A stretch of DNA of 64,000 nt from Rhinopithecus roxellana. Lineage: Eukaryota; Chordata; Mammalia; Primates; Cercopithecidae. Below, in pieces: positions 44,648 to 53,990 of the stretch. Below the pieces are notes generated by a model that saw only the letters and a program-made list of their open reading frames with translations, was not told the DNA's origin and searched no databases. Made by a program: the position numbers and the translations under genes. Location: assembly GCF_007565055.1 (NCBI RefSeq), contig NC_044568.1:20328620-20392619 (forward strand), written 5' to 3'. Numbering within the stretch: the first letter of the stretch is position 1; each line of letters opens with the position of its first letter.

Positions 44648-44950
44648 TTTTTTTTTTTAAGATGGAGTCTCGCTCTGCCGCCCGGGCTGGAGTGCAGTGG
44701 CCGGATCTCAGCTCACTTCAGCTCACTGCAAGCTCCGCCTCCCGGGTTCACGCCATTCTCCTGCCTCAGCCTCCCAAGTAGCTGGGACTACAGGCGCCCG
44801 CCACCACGCCCGGCTAGTTTTTTGTATTTTTAGTAGAGACGGGGTTTCACTGTGTTAGCCAGGATAGTCTCGATTTCCTGACCTCGTGATCCACCCATCT
44901 CGGCCTCCCAAAGTGCTGGGATTACAGGCTTGAGCCACCGTGCCCGGCCG
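44648..44950 (-). mobile_element. AluY, Old World monkey type
   Basis: Minus; perfect 14-bp target duplication GAGAGCAACTTTCT (44634 and 44952). Internal duplication of AGCTCACT. Confidence 0.97.
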
Positions 44951-44965
44951 AGAGAGCAACTTTCT

Positions 44966-45382
44966 GTAACCACATAGCTGCGGCAGCCCTCATGCATCTT
45001 ACAGACAAGACAGGAGCTCCTGGGGATGATGATGCAACACACAGACATCCTCTTCCCAGCCTAAGACTAGAAAGCTTAATTGGCAAGAAACCTGCACACA
45101 GAGGAATGTCTGGGGCCTGCCGCTCCCCTGACTGATTCCTGCAGCCCTGGGGAGGGAGGGAAGAGCCCACACCTCGGAACGGGCCAGGCCTCAGTGGCCC
45201 TGACTGGCAACATGGCTTTGGGCAAGTTGTTTATATCTGTCTGTCTGTCTTCATCAGTAAACTAGAAATACTTCTCGAAGGGTTGTTCTGAAGATTTGAA
45301 GTAGTTGCTCAGAAAGTGACTGGCACATCTATGCCCTGGGAGCGAGGACGTGTGGCAGGCAGAAGGAGACGGACATCTCAGG
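44966..45382. other. Single-copy stretch with MIR piece
   Basis: 45205-45330 reads GGGCAAGTTGTTTATATCTG then GAAGGGTTGTTCTGAAG, a plus-strand MIR. Confidence 0.5.
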
Positions 45383-45500
45383 ACACACCCATCTGTTACC
45401 CATGTGCATAGACCAGCGCCTCACTACACACCCACCTGTTACCCATGGGCACAGACCATCTCACTGCACACCCGCCTGTTACCCATGTGCACAAGCAGCC
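45383..45500 (+). repeat. About 42-bp tandem repeat, 2.7 copies
   Basis: ACACACCCAYCTGTTACCCA at 45383 and 45426, and GCACACCCGCCTGTTACCCA at 45466. Confidence 0.85.
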
Positions 45501-45504
45501 TGCT

Positions 45505-46212
45505 CCTTCGCAGCCCAGCTAGACCGTGCAATGGGATGTCAACGCCGCTAGACTGTGCAACGGGATGTTATTTGGCAGTCAGAAAGGACACAGGTCTAAC
45601 TCACGCTGTGGTGTGGGTGAGCCTCAAAAGCACCATGCTAAGTGAGAGACGCAAGACACAAATGTTCCACATGTTACATGACTCAGTTCCTATGAAACCC
45701 ACAGAGACAGAAGCAGCAGGGCGGGGGTGGGGACGAGAGCTAAAAAGTACCAAACTTCCTCCTTGAGGTGTTGAAAATGTTCTAAAATTGACTTGGGATG
45801 GCTGCACAACCATGAATATACCCAAAACCATAGAACTGTACACTTCAATTTTTATGTACTTACTTTAAGAAAGGATCTCACTTTGTCACCCAGGCTAGAG
45901 TGCAGTGGCATGATCACAGCTCACTGCAGCCTCGACCTCCTGAGCTCAAGCCATCCTCCCACCTCAGCCTCCCAACTACCTGGGACCACAGGCGTGTGCC
46001 ACCACACCTGGCTAGTTTTTGTATTTTCTGTAGAGTCAGGGTCTTGTTATGTTGCTCAGGCTAGTCTCAAACTCCTGGCCTCAAGCAGTCCTCCCACCTC
46101 AGCCTCCCAAAGTGCTGGGATTACAGGCATGAGACGTTGTGTCCAACCAGGTTGTACACTTTAGATGGGAGAGTTGCATGGTATGTGAATTCTATCACAA
46201 TAATGCTGTGGG
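45505..46212 (+). mobile_element. L1 3' end split by an Alu
   Basis: CATGCTAAGTGAGAGACGC, TTGAAAATGTTCTAAAATTG and CCATAGAACTGTACACTT follow L1 3' end order; after the Alu it resumes with TGTACACTTTAGATGGGAG. A 29-bp local duplication (GTGCAAYGGGATGT) lies at 45519-45570. Confidence 0.8.
45868..46149 (-). mobile_element. Alu, old (AluJ-like), inserted in L1
   Basis: Minus dimer with little tail (TTTAAGAAAGGATCTCAC); TGTACACTT on both sides. Confidence 0.92.
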
Positions 46213-46214
46213 TT

Positions 46215-46514
46215 TTATTGCTGTTGTTGTAGTTTGAGACAGTCTCTCTCTGTTGCCCAGGCTGGAGTGCAGTGGCATGATCTTGGCTCACTGCAACCTC
46301 TGCTTCCTGTGCTAAAGCGATTCTCCTGCCTCAGCCTACCGAGTAGCTGCGATTACAGGCACCTGCCACCATGCCCGGCTAATTTTTGTATTTTTAGTAG
46401 AGACGGGGTTTTGCCATGTTGGTCAAGCTGGTCTCGACTCCTGACCTCAGGTGATCTGCCTGCCTTGGCCTCCCAAAGTGCTGGGATTACAGGCATAAGC
46501 CACTGCGTCCAGCC
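46215..46514 (-). mobile_element. Alu
   Basis: Minus dimer; ATAATGCTGT on both sides. Confidence 0.94.
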
Positions 46515-46886
46515 TATAATGCTGTTTTTAAAAAATTAGCTGGATAATTACGTGAACATGTGTGTCCAGAACTGATGCATGTGTCTGTCAGCGTGGACAC
46601 TACTGGGCTTCCTTCTGGTAGCTCAGCCGCCTCTCCCGACCCTGACCCTCACTGCTTGATGTTAGGAGACAAGCCCAAGACATCTGGGTTGCCGGCTTCC
46701 ACCTCGGAAGGCCAGGGCCCAACAAAGTCAATGTGCTGTGGTTGAGCAGGGAGGCCGTCTTCCTTGCGGACAGAGACTCTGTCACTTCTGGCTGGACTCT
46801 TGTCCCACAGCCAGGGACAGATGCAGAGTTGTGCTTGTTTGGGTTGGGACACTGATGAGGGCTGTGTTGCGGCCAGTTCCAACCAC

Positions 46887-46972
46887 CGTGAGCCGAGATC
46901 ACACCACGGCACTCCAGCCTGGAAGACAGAGTGAGACTCTGCCTCAAAATAAATAAACAAATAAACAAATAA
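46887..46972 (+). mobile_element. Alu 3' fragment
   Basis: Only the last part of the right monomer, CCGTGAGCCGAGATCACACC to a (AAATAAAC)n tail. Confidence 0.85.
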
Positions 46973-46974
46973 TA

Positions 46975-47033
46975 AATAGAACTACCCTATGATTCAACAA
47001 TCACACTCCTCTGGGTATATATCCAAAAGAGCT
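46975..47033 (+). mobile_element. L1 fragment
   Basis: GAACTACCCTATGATTCAAC to GGGTATATATCCAAAAG, the L1 ORF2 3' motif. Confidence 0.7.
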
Positions 47034-47301
47034 GGCTGGGCACAGTGGCTTATGCCTGTAATCCCAATATTTTGAGAGGCCAAGGCAGGAGGATCGATTG
47101 AGCCCAGGAGTTGGAGAACAGCCTGGGCAAGTTGGCAAGACCCCCTGGCTACCAACAATTAATTTTAAACCCTAGTGTGGTGTCGTAGCTACTTGGGAAG
47201 CTGAGGCAGGAGGATCGCTTGAGCCCAGGAATTAGCGCCTGCAGTGAGCTCTGATGGTGTCACTGCGCTCCCGTCTGGGTGACAAAGTAAGACCCTGACT
47301 C
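47034..47301 (+). mobile_element. Alu, old (AluJ-like)
   Basis: Divergent plus dimer ending GTAAGACCCTGACTC, next to the A-run of the RPS10 pseudogene. Confidence 0.88.
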
Positions 47302-47317
47302 TTTTTTTTTTTAAGTT

Positions 47318-47678
47318 TTTTTTTTTGGCCGTAAGTGTATTCAATGCAAAATAATCCTCTCTAATTTTACTGAGGTGGCTGGCCACATCCACGAGCAAAT
47401 CCGCCTCTAAACTGGAATTCGGTTGCTGACCCAGCCCCAGCCTCGGCTTTCTTGTCGGCACCAGGAGCACAGCGCTCCATCTGCAGGTACCTCTGTCGGC
47501 CTCCCCTCTTGTGAGTCTTGCAGGTCAGTCACCCTCCAGACCTTTAGGCCGAGGGCTGCCAATCTCTGGATGGCTGCAGCGCAGGGTGGCAGGCACAGTT
47601 TTTGGGGACAGATGAAGGTAATCATGGAGATACTGGATACCCTCATTGGTAAGGTAGCAGTAGAAATGTCTTCAGGTA
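47318..47678 (-). pseudogene. RPS10P: RPS10 processed pseudogene, 5'-truncated
   Basis: Read on the minus strand, 47.68 kb down to 47.33 kb gives the C-terminal third of ribosomal protein S10: H-F-Y-C-Y-L-T-N-E-G-I-Q-Y-L near the start, then R-P-K-G-L-E-G and L-T-R-G-E-A-D-R. It continues into the 3' UTR with a recognisable CACCTCAGTAAAATT and GCATTGAATACACTTA, and ends at an A-run (the T-run near 47303-47326 on the + strand). Relative to RPS10 as I recall it there are frame shifts and substitutions, and the AATAAA-type signal reads AATACA. Codons 1 to about 95 are missing. A plus-strand Alu abuts the truncated end at 47679, and no 5' remainder is visible beyond the Alus there. No introns are present, so this is a retrocopy. 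Confidence 0.9.
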
Positions 47679-47981
47679 GGCCGGGTGCAGTGGCTCATGC
47701 CTGTAATCCCAGCACTTTGGGAGGCTAAGGTGGGTGGATCACGAGCTCAGGAGATCGAGACCATCCTGGCTAATATGGTGAAACCCCGTCTCTACTCAAA
47801 ATATAAAAAATTAGCCAGTCGCAATGTCGAGTGGATGTAGACCCAGCTACTCGGGAGGCTGAGGCAGGAGAATGGCGTGAACCCAGGAGGCGGAACTTGC
47901 AGTGAACCGAGATCACGCCACTGCACTCCAGCCTGGGTGACAGAGCGAGACTCTGTCTCAAAAGAAAAAAAATTTTAAAAA
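47679..47981 (+). mobile_element. Alu at the RPS10 pseudogene edge
   Basis: Plus dimer GGCCGGGTGCAG; its first base touches the truncated 5' end of the pseudogene. Confidence 0.94.
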
Positions 47982-47992
47982 GCAACAATGCG

Positions 47993-48286
47993 GGCCGGGC
48001 GCGGTGGCTCAAGCCTGTAATCCCAGCACTTTGGGAGGCCGAGACGGGCAGATCACGAGGTCAGGAAATCGAGACCATCCTGGCTAATACGGTGAAACCC
48101 CGTCTCTACTAAAAAATACAAAAAACTAGCCGGGCGAGGTGGCGGGCGCCTGTAGTCCCAGCTACTCGGGAGGCTGAGGCAGGAGAATGGCGGGAACCCG
48201 GGAGGCGGAGCTTGCAGTGAGCTGAGATCCGGCCACTGCACTCCAGCCTGGGCGACAGAGCGAGACTCCGTCTCAAAAAAAAAAAA
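47993..48286 (+). mobile_element. AluY, Old World monkey type, before exon 6
   Basis: Near-consensus plus copy with GATCCGGCCACTGC, ending 183 bp before exon 6. Confidence 0.96.
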
Positions 48287-48468
48287 AGAAGGGAGAAGGG
48301 TCATATTTTCTCATCACTGCTTCCAAGTGTGACAGCAGTGGCCTCGTGGCCTTATCTCGGAGAAAGCACTTCCTTCCAAGCGCCGTGAAGGCCTCACATG
48401 CTGAGATAAGATGGAAGCTCCTAGTCTCGCCTGAGGACTGACACGGCCTGTGCTTCTCGGTCTCTCAG

Positions 48469-48624
48469 GACGCGCGGGCGGCCATGGGCCCCTTCGACCC
48501 CTCCAGTCTGCTGCCAGCCTGCCGGGATTACTGGACCTACGCGGGCTCACTCACCACCCCACCGCTGACCGAGTCAGTCACCTGGATCATCCAGAAGGAG
48601 CCCGTTGAAGTGGCCCCAAGCCAG
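48469..48624 (+). CDS. CA5A: CA5A exon 6: active-site Thr loop
   Basis: One hundred and fifty-six nucleotides (52 codons, residues 206-257), phase 0 at both ends, between TCTCTCAG and GTGAGC. It encodes D-Y-W-T-Y-A-G-S-L-T-T-P-P-L; T234 is the CA II T199 equivalent that hydrogen-bonds the zinc hydroxide, and L233/T235 line the substrate pocket. AluY copies in the same orientation lie about 180 bp upstream and 90 bp downstream. Confidence 0.97.
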
Positions 48625-48716
48625 GTGAGCTGTGCCCGTAACTGGCATGATGGCACTTCATGGAAGGTGTCTCTCTTGCTTGGCAGCATCACTAAGATGC
48701 TGCATAAGAGCGTTGT

Positions 48717-49011
48717 GGCCGGGCACGGTGGCTCAAGCCTGTAATCCCAGCACTTTGGGAGGCCGAGACGGGCGAATCACGAGGTCAGGAGATCGAGACC
48801 ATCCTGGCTAACCTGGTGAAACCCCGTCTCTACTAACAATACAAAAAACTAGCCGGGCAAGGTGGCGGGCGCCTGTAGTTCCAGCTACTCGGGAGGCTGA
48901 GCCAGGAGAATGGCGTGAATCCGGGGAGGCAGAGCTTGTAGTGAGCTGAGATCCAGCCACTGCACTCCAGCCCGGGCGGCAGAGCGAGGCTCCATCTCAA
49001 AAAAAAAAAAA
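48717..49011 (+). mobile_element. AluY after exon 6
   Basis: Plus copy 92 bp after the exon 6 donor; AGAGCGTTGTGG before and AGAGCATTGTGG after. GATCCAGCC variant. Confidence 0.96.
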
Positions 49012-49102
49012 AGAGCATTGTGGAGTTACACTCTTTCATGCCTTTGGGACGCTCTTACACAAGAAAAAATTTCCAATCGAAGTAGGAGCTTGTTGAGATT
49101 GG

Positions 49103-49430
49103 ACAGCGGTTCCAATGATCACAGCGAGCGTGTTCTGAGCAGCGCCCGGATCTATCACACACAGACACAAGGCGTTCATAGGAGGACAGGGGTTCCAATG
49201 ATCACAGCGAGCGTGTTCTGAGCAGCGCCCGGATCTATCACACTCAGACACAAGGCGTTCATAGGAGGACAGCGGTTCCAATGATCACAGCGAGCGTGTT
49301 CTGAGCAGCGCCCGGATCTATCACACACAGACACAAGCGTTCATAGGAGGACAGGGGTTCCAATGATCACAGCGAGCGTGTTCTGAGCAGCGCCCGGATC
49401 TATCACACGCAGACACAAGGCGTTCATGGG
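49103..49430 (+). repeat. 82-bp minisatellite, four copies
   Basis: GGTTCCAATGATCACAGCG starts copies at 49109, 49191, 49274 and 49356, each running through GCGCCCGGATCTATCACAC to GGCGTTCATAGGAGGACAG. Copies differ at a few sites, and copy 3 lacks one G. Confidence 0.96.
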
Positions 49431-49471
49431 AGTTGTCCCAGGGTCTGCATAGTTTCTGTTTTCTTCCTTTT

Positions 49472-49779
49472 TCTTTTTCTTTTTTTTTTTTTTTTTTGAG
49501 ACAGAGTCTCACTCTGTCGCCCAGGCTGGAGTGCAGTGGTACAATCTCGACTCACTACAACCTTCACCTCCTAGGTTCAAGCGATTCTCCTGCCTCAGCC
49601 TCCCGAGTAGCTGGGATTACAGGCGCCTACCACCACACCCAGCCAGTTTTTGTATTTTTAGTAGAGACGCAGTTTCCTCATGTTGGCCAGGCTGGTCTTG
49701 AACTCCTGACCTCGGGTGATCCTCCCACTTCGGCCTCCCAAAGTGCTGGGATTCCAAGCATGAGCCACCGAGCCCGGCC
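49472..49779 (-). mobile_element. Alu
   Basis: Minus dimer ending GAGCCCGGCC; head-to-tail with the next. Confidence 0.94.
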
Positions 49780-49780
49780 T

Positions 49781-50073
49781 TCTTTTTTTTTGAGATGGAA
49801 TCTCGCTCTGTCGCCCAGGCTGGAGTGCAGTGGCGCGTTCTCGGCTCACTGCCAGCTCCACCTCCCGGGTTCATACCATTCTCCTGCCTCAGCCTCCTGA
49901 GTAGCTGGGACTACAGGCGCCGCCACCATGCCTGGCTAATTTTTTCTATTTTTTAGTAGAGATGGGTTTTCACCGTGTTAGCCAGGATGGTCTCGATCTC
50001 CTGACCTCGTGATCCGCCCGCCTTGAACTCCCAAAGTACTGGGATTACAGGCGTGAGCCACTGCGTCCGGCCC
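49781..50073 (-). mobile_element. Alu (AluS/Y-like)
   Basis: Minus dimer TTTTTTTTGAGATGGAATC to GCGTCCGGCCC. Confidence 0.94.
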
Positions 50074-50163
50074 TCCTTTTTCTTATCTAAATAGTTTCAT
50101 TGCTTTTTTTCCCAAAAATTAGTTAATAATACTTGTATACATTTTTTAAAGTTATACTGTTGG

Positions 50164-50660
50164 GCTGGGTGTGATGGCTCATGCCTATAATCTTAGCACT
50201 TTAGAAGGCCAAGGCAGGCAGATCACTTGAGGCCAGGAGTTCGAGACCAGCCTGACCAACATGGTGAAACCCTGTCTCTACTAAAAATACAAAATTAGCC
50301 AGGCATGGTGGTGCATGCCTGTAATATCAGCAACTTGGGAGGCTGGGGCAAGAGAATAACCTGAAGCTGGGAGGTGGAGGCTGCAGTGAGCCAAGATTGC
50401 ACCACTGCACTCCAGCCTGGGCAACAAGAGCAAAAACTCCATCTCAAATAAATAAATAAATAAATAAAAATACAAAAATTAGCCAGGCATGGTGGCAGGC
50501 GCCTGTAGTCCCAGCTACTTGGGAGGCTGAAGTAGGAGAATCACTTGAACCTGGAAGGCGAAGGTTGCAGTGAGCTGAGATCGCACCACTGCACTCCAAC
50601 TTGGGCGACAGACTGAGACTCTGTCTCAAAAAAAAAATAAATAAACAAAAATAAATAAAA
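50164..50660 (+). mobile_element. Trimeric Alu (left-right-right)
   Basis: Complete dimer to the (AAAT)n run at 50448-50470, then an extra right monomer from ATACAAAAATTAGCC. AAAGTTATACT before (50149) and AAAGTTTATACT after (50659) bracket the whole. Confidence 0.92.
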
Positions 50661-51584
50661 GTTTATACTATCATTTTTTTCTGGAAATCTTAAGAATCTG
50701 TAACAATGCTGTCTGTCCAAGGCAGTTTAGAACCACAAGTGTGCTGCCTACATGCCCCGCCCCCACCCAGCAGACGCTTCTCAGCAGTCGCAGCAGGACT
50801 TAGCATCTCTGGTTCATCGCTTTCCGAGGGCTGCAGGTGAGGGTCTTTCAGTGTCCTGGGTCTGCGAAAATATTCCCTCGTTTACTCATCACGGCGTGAT
50901 GTCATTTGCACTTGGAGATGTGGGATGCAGAATATCTGCCTGCCTCCGAAGCAGAGACGTCGGACATGGGGAAGGCTTTGGTTGAAGGTGGCCCCTTGTC
51001 AGCAAGACCCTTATGCCACTCAACAAGCATATATGTGACGAGTGCCCATTCTGGGTCTGTGCCACCAGGAGAGGGTGGGAGGGGGCAGGTGTGGAGGAGT
51101 GGCACAGGAACAGAGCTTTCGTCTCAGAACACTGCGGTCTGGCAGGAAAGTAGAAGCAAAGCCAATAGTGTTAAGCCAAGGTGGCCGGTGTCATATAAAA
51201 ATGCAGGGCAGGAGCCCCTTGTCCTGAGCAAGGGAGCTAGGGAGGCAGGGTACACACGTCCTGGAAGGCGGGGAGTTTTCCAGGGGAGGAGAAAGGCTGC
51301 CTCTCTGAGACAGTCAACAAATGTGCAGACCACAAATGTGGATGAGCACACCGTGGTCAGGGCCCAGAAGACCACATGTACCATGCACAGCACAACTCTA
51401 GGGGGCACGTGATCATCGCGCAGGGTTAACTGGCTCAGTACGCTATCAGCATGTAGACACAATCTCACTTCACGCTATCAGCATGTAGACATAATCTCAC
51501 TTCTGAATTTAATTGAATGCGTGAGTTACCTCACAGAGTTCATAAGTATATTCTGTGAATAAGTGAGATGATACATAAAAAGTC
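50661..51584. other. Single-copy intronic stretch
   Basis: No exon recognised. A 32-bp direct duplication lies at 51440-51503. Confidence 0.5.
51440..51503 (+). repeat. 32-bp tandem duplication
   Basis: ACGCTATCAGCATGTAGACA occurs twice at 32-bp distance, each followed by AATCTCACTT with one difference. Confidence 0.93.
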
Positions 51585-51888
51585 TTTTTTTTTTTTTCCC
51601 CCTTCGGAGATGGAGTTTCCCTCTTATTGCCCAGGTTGAAGTGCAGTGGCATGATCTCAGCTCACCACAACCTCCGCCTCCTGGGTTCAAGCGATTCTCC
51701 TGCCTCAGCCTCCCAAGTAGCTGGCATTACAGGCATGCACCACCACACCTAGCTAATTTTGTATTTTTAGTAGAGATGGGGTTTCTCCATGTTGGCCAGG
51801 CTGGTCTCAAACTCCTGACCTCAGGTGATTCACCCACCTCAGCCTCCCAAAGTGCTGGGATTACAGGGGTGAGGCACCGTGCCCAGTC
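51585..51888 (-). mobile_element. Alu
   Basis: Minus dimer; ATAAAAAGTCTTTT before and ATAAAAAGTAGTCTTTT after. Confidence 0.93.
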
Positions 51889-52026
51889 ATAAAAAGTAGT
51901 CTTTTAGTTCCCTGAGTGAAAAGTAAATTCAAATGTTACTTTAGCATTTATATTATATGTGTCAGTCATCTATTGCTGTGTAACAAATAGCTCCAAAACA
52001 TAGTGACTTCAGAAAACAATCATTTG

Positions 52027-52604
52027 GGCCAGGTGCAGTGGCTCATGCTTATAATCCCAGCACATTGGGGGCCGAGGCGGGTGGAACACCTGAGGTTAGG
52101 AGTTCTAGACCAGCCTGACCAACATGGGGAAACCCTGTCTCCACTAAAAATACAAAATTAGGCTGGGCGCGGTGGCTCACACCTATAATCCTAGTACTTT
52201 GGTAGGCTAAGGCAGGCAGATAACCTGAGGTCAGGAGTTTGAGAGCAGCCTGATCAACATGGAGAAGCCCCATCTCTACTAAAAATACAAAATTAGCTAA
52301 GCATGGTGGCACATGTCTGTAATCCCAGTTATTCGGGAGGATGAGGCAGGAGAATTGCTTGAACCTGGGAGGCGGAGGTTGCTGAGAGCTGAGATCACAC
52401 CATTGCACTCCAGCCTGGGCAACAAGGGCGAAACTCCGTCTCAAAAAAAAAAAGTAGCAGGGCAAGGTGGCTCGTGCCTATAATCCCAACTACTCAGGAG
52501 GCTGAGGCACGAGAATCGCTTGAATCCAGGAGGCAGAGGTTGCAGTGAGCTGAGATCTCGCCAAAGGCACTCCAGCCTGGAAACCAAGAACAAAACACTG
52601 TATC

Positions 52605-52636
<32 letters not shown>
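52027..52636 (+). mobile_element. Older Alu interrupted by a second Alu
   Basis: Left monomer 52027-52160 breaks at AAAATACAAAATTA; right monomer resumes at 52453 (GTAGCAGGGCAAGG) and ends in a (CAA)n run at 52605-52636. Confidence 0.92.
52161..52452 (+). mobile_element. Alu nested in Alu
   Basis: Complete plus dimer GGCTGGGCGCGG inserted in the linker of the older Alu. Confidence 0.93.
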
Positions 52637-52637
<1 letters not shown>

Positions 52638-53117
52638 ACCACTCGTTTGTTTTCTCCCACAGTTTCCATGGGTTGTGAATTTGGGTGGCTCTGGCTTACC
52701 ATCTTTCATGAGTTGTAGCCCAATGTCAGCTGGGACTGTAGTTATCTGAAAGCTCAACTAGGGCTAGAGGATTCATTTCCAAGGTTGGCCCTCTCAAGTG
52801 GCTGGCAAGTTGGTGCTGGCAGTTGGCAGGGAGCCTCAGTTCCTCTCCCCATGGGCCTCTTCTCGGGGCTGCTTGAGTACCCTCCCAATATGGCGACCAG
52901 CTTCCCCCCAGAGCAAGTGATCCTAAAGACCAAGGCAGAAGCGGCAATGCCTCTTATAACCTGGCTCTGCACACACCGTCACTTACACCATGTTTACTGG
53001 TCATTTCGGGCAATCCTGATTCAGCATGAGAGGGGACCACACAAGGCCTGAGGGACACCCAGGGGCTGGCTCACTCTGCACTCATACCAAGCTCACCCTG
53101 GCTGCCCTCTATTCCAG

Positions 53118-53270
53118 CTCTCTGCATTTCGTACTCTCCTGTTTTCTGCACTTGGTGAAGAGGAGAAGATGATGGTGAACAACTATCGCCCTCTTCAACC
53201 CCTGATGAACCGGAAGGTCTGGGCATCCTTCCAGACCACTAATGAGGGCACAAGATCCTTGAGACGTTAG
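53118..53270 (+). CDS. CA5A: CA5A exon 7: C-terminal part and stop
   Basis: After the acceptor CTATTCCAG the exon encodes residues 258-307 and ends with TAG at 53268-53270. The motif N-N-Y-R-P-L-Q-P-L close to the C terminus is shared across alpha carbonic anhydrases. The last residues are E-G-T-R-S-L-R-R, three more than the human end T-R-S that I recall. A single extra T after the Ser codon would account for this, turning a TGA into TTG. Confidence 0.95.
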   Translation, partial: LSAFRTLLFSALGEEEKMMVNNYRPLQPLMNRKVWASFQTTNEGTRSLRR

Positions 53271-53354
53271 GTCCACATGAGTAGCAGAACTGACTCTGAA
53301 AGAAGGAAGCATTGTTCCCCAGGTTTCACAATGTGATCGTACGTGACTTCTGAA

Positions 53355-53360
53355 ATTAAA
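53355..53360 (+). terminator. CA5A: Probable CA5A polyadenylation signal ATTAAA
   Basis: ATTAAA lies 85 bp after the stop codon, followed within about 35 bp by a T/G-rich stretch (GGGATTATTGC, then TTTAGTTGAT). This gives a short 3' UTR of roughly 100 bp. It is the first canonical-type signal after the stop. Confidence 0.6.
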
Positions 53361-53454
53361 AAGAGAGAATGGGATTATTGCTTTAGTTGATACACTTTTC
53401 AGCTGCAAGTGAAAGAAAGATGTGTAAGTACCATGGGGAACATAACGCTGGATG

Positions 53455-53679
53455 GAAGGGTGTGTCATGGCACCCAAGGAAGCTGCAGGGTGCTTAGTTT
53501 CACGGTAACAAAGCACCACAAACTTGGTGGCTTAAAACAACAGAGATTGATTCTCTTATGGTTCATTGAGCCAGAAGCCTGACGCCAAGATGTCCGCACG
53601 GCTGCTTCCTTCTGAGGCTCTAGGGGAGGATCCTTTTCCTTGCCTTTACAGCTTCTGCCTCCTCCTTGTGAGAACTCCT
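53455..53679. repeat. Old dispersed repeat fragment (family not named)
   Basis: GGTAACAAAGCACCACAAAC, GGTGGCTTAAAACAACAGAG and CCTTCTGAGGCTCTAGGG match a common old primate repeat pattern; family left open. Confidence 0.45.
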
Positions 53680-53990
53680 GGCTGGGCACGGTGCCTCACG
53701 CCTGTAATCCCAGCACTTTGGGAGGCCAAGGCGGGTAGATCACGAGGTCAGGAGATCGAGACCATCCTGGCCAATATGGTGAAACCTTATCTCTACTAAA
53801 AACACAAAAATTAGCTGGGTGTGGTGGTGCACGTCTGTAATCCCAGCTATTTGGGAGGCTGAGGCAGGAGAATCGCTTGAACCCGGGAGGCGGAGGTTGC
53901 AGTGAGCTGAGATCATGCCACTGCACTCCAGCCTGGGTGACAGAGTGAGACTCCGTCTCAAAAAATAAATAAATAAATAAAAATAAAAAG
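53680..53990 (+). mobile_element. Alu
   Basis: Plus dimer GGCTGGGCACGG to a (AAAT)n tail, about 310 bp after the CA5A polyadenylation signal. Confidence 0.94.

Larger units (their letters stand above)
38405..48468 (+). other. CA5A: CA5A intron 5
   Basis: About 10.1 kb, phase 0, GTAAGC to CTCAG. It contains the CTTT tract, tandem Alus, an L1 3' fragment, the antisense RPS10 pseudogene and several young AluY copies. Confidence 0.9.
51955..53050. repeat. Old dispersed repeat split by Alus (family not named)
   Basis: 51957-52024 (CATCTATTGCTGTGTAACAA) and about 52640-53050 read like one old dispersed element interrupted by the nested Alus; I know the motif but not the family name with certainty. 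Confidence 0.4.
48625..53117 (+). other. CA5A: CA5A intron 6
   Basis: About 4.5 kb, phase 0, GTGAGC to TTCCAG. It contains an 82-bp minisatellite, a trimeric Alu, a nested Alu and two older repeat-like stretches. Confidence 0.9.
1986..53376 (+). other. CA5A: CA5A gene, full coding span (mitochondrial carbonic anhydrase VA)
   Basis: Seven exons join in frame into a 307-residue alpha-class carbonic anhydrase. The enzyme interconverts CO2 and bicarbonate in the mitochondrial matrix, mainly in liver, and feeds bicarbonate to carbamoyl phosphate synthetase 1, pyruvate carboxylase and related carboxylases (family knowledge). Visible in the joined protein: a basic N-terminal targeting segment (about residues 1-40), zinc ligands H129, H131 and H154, E141 and T234 of the proton network (CA II E106 and T199), and Y99 where CA II has the proton shuttle H64, a hallmark of the CA V isoforms. 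Intron phases are 1,1,0,0,0,0. Human CA5A has 305 residues as I remember it. CA5B is the nearest alternative, but the exon 1 and exon 7 residues match CA5A closely. The gene span is certain for coding exons; the transcription start was not located. Confidence 0.97.

Noticed and set aside
49103..49430. Repeat array as a possible CRISPR-like structure
   Set aside because: Units are directly joined without variable spacers, and the DNA is primate nuclear.
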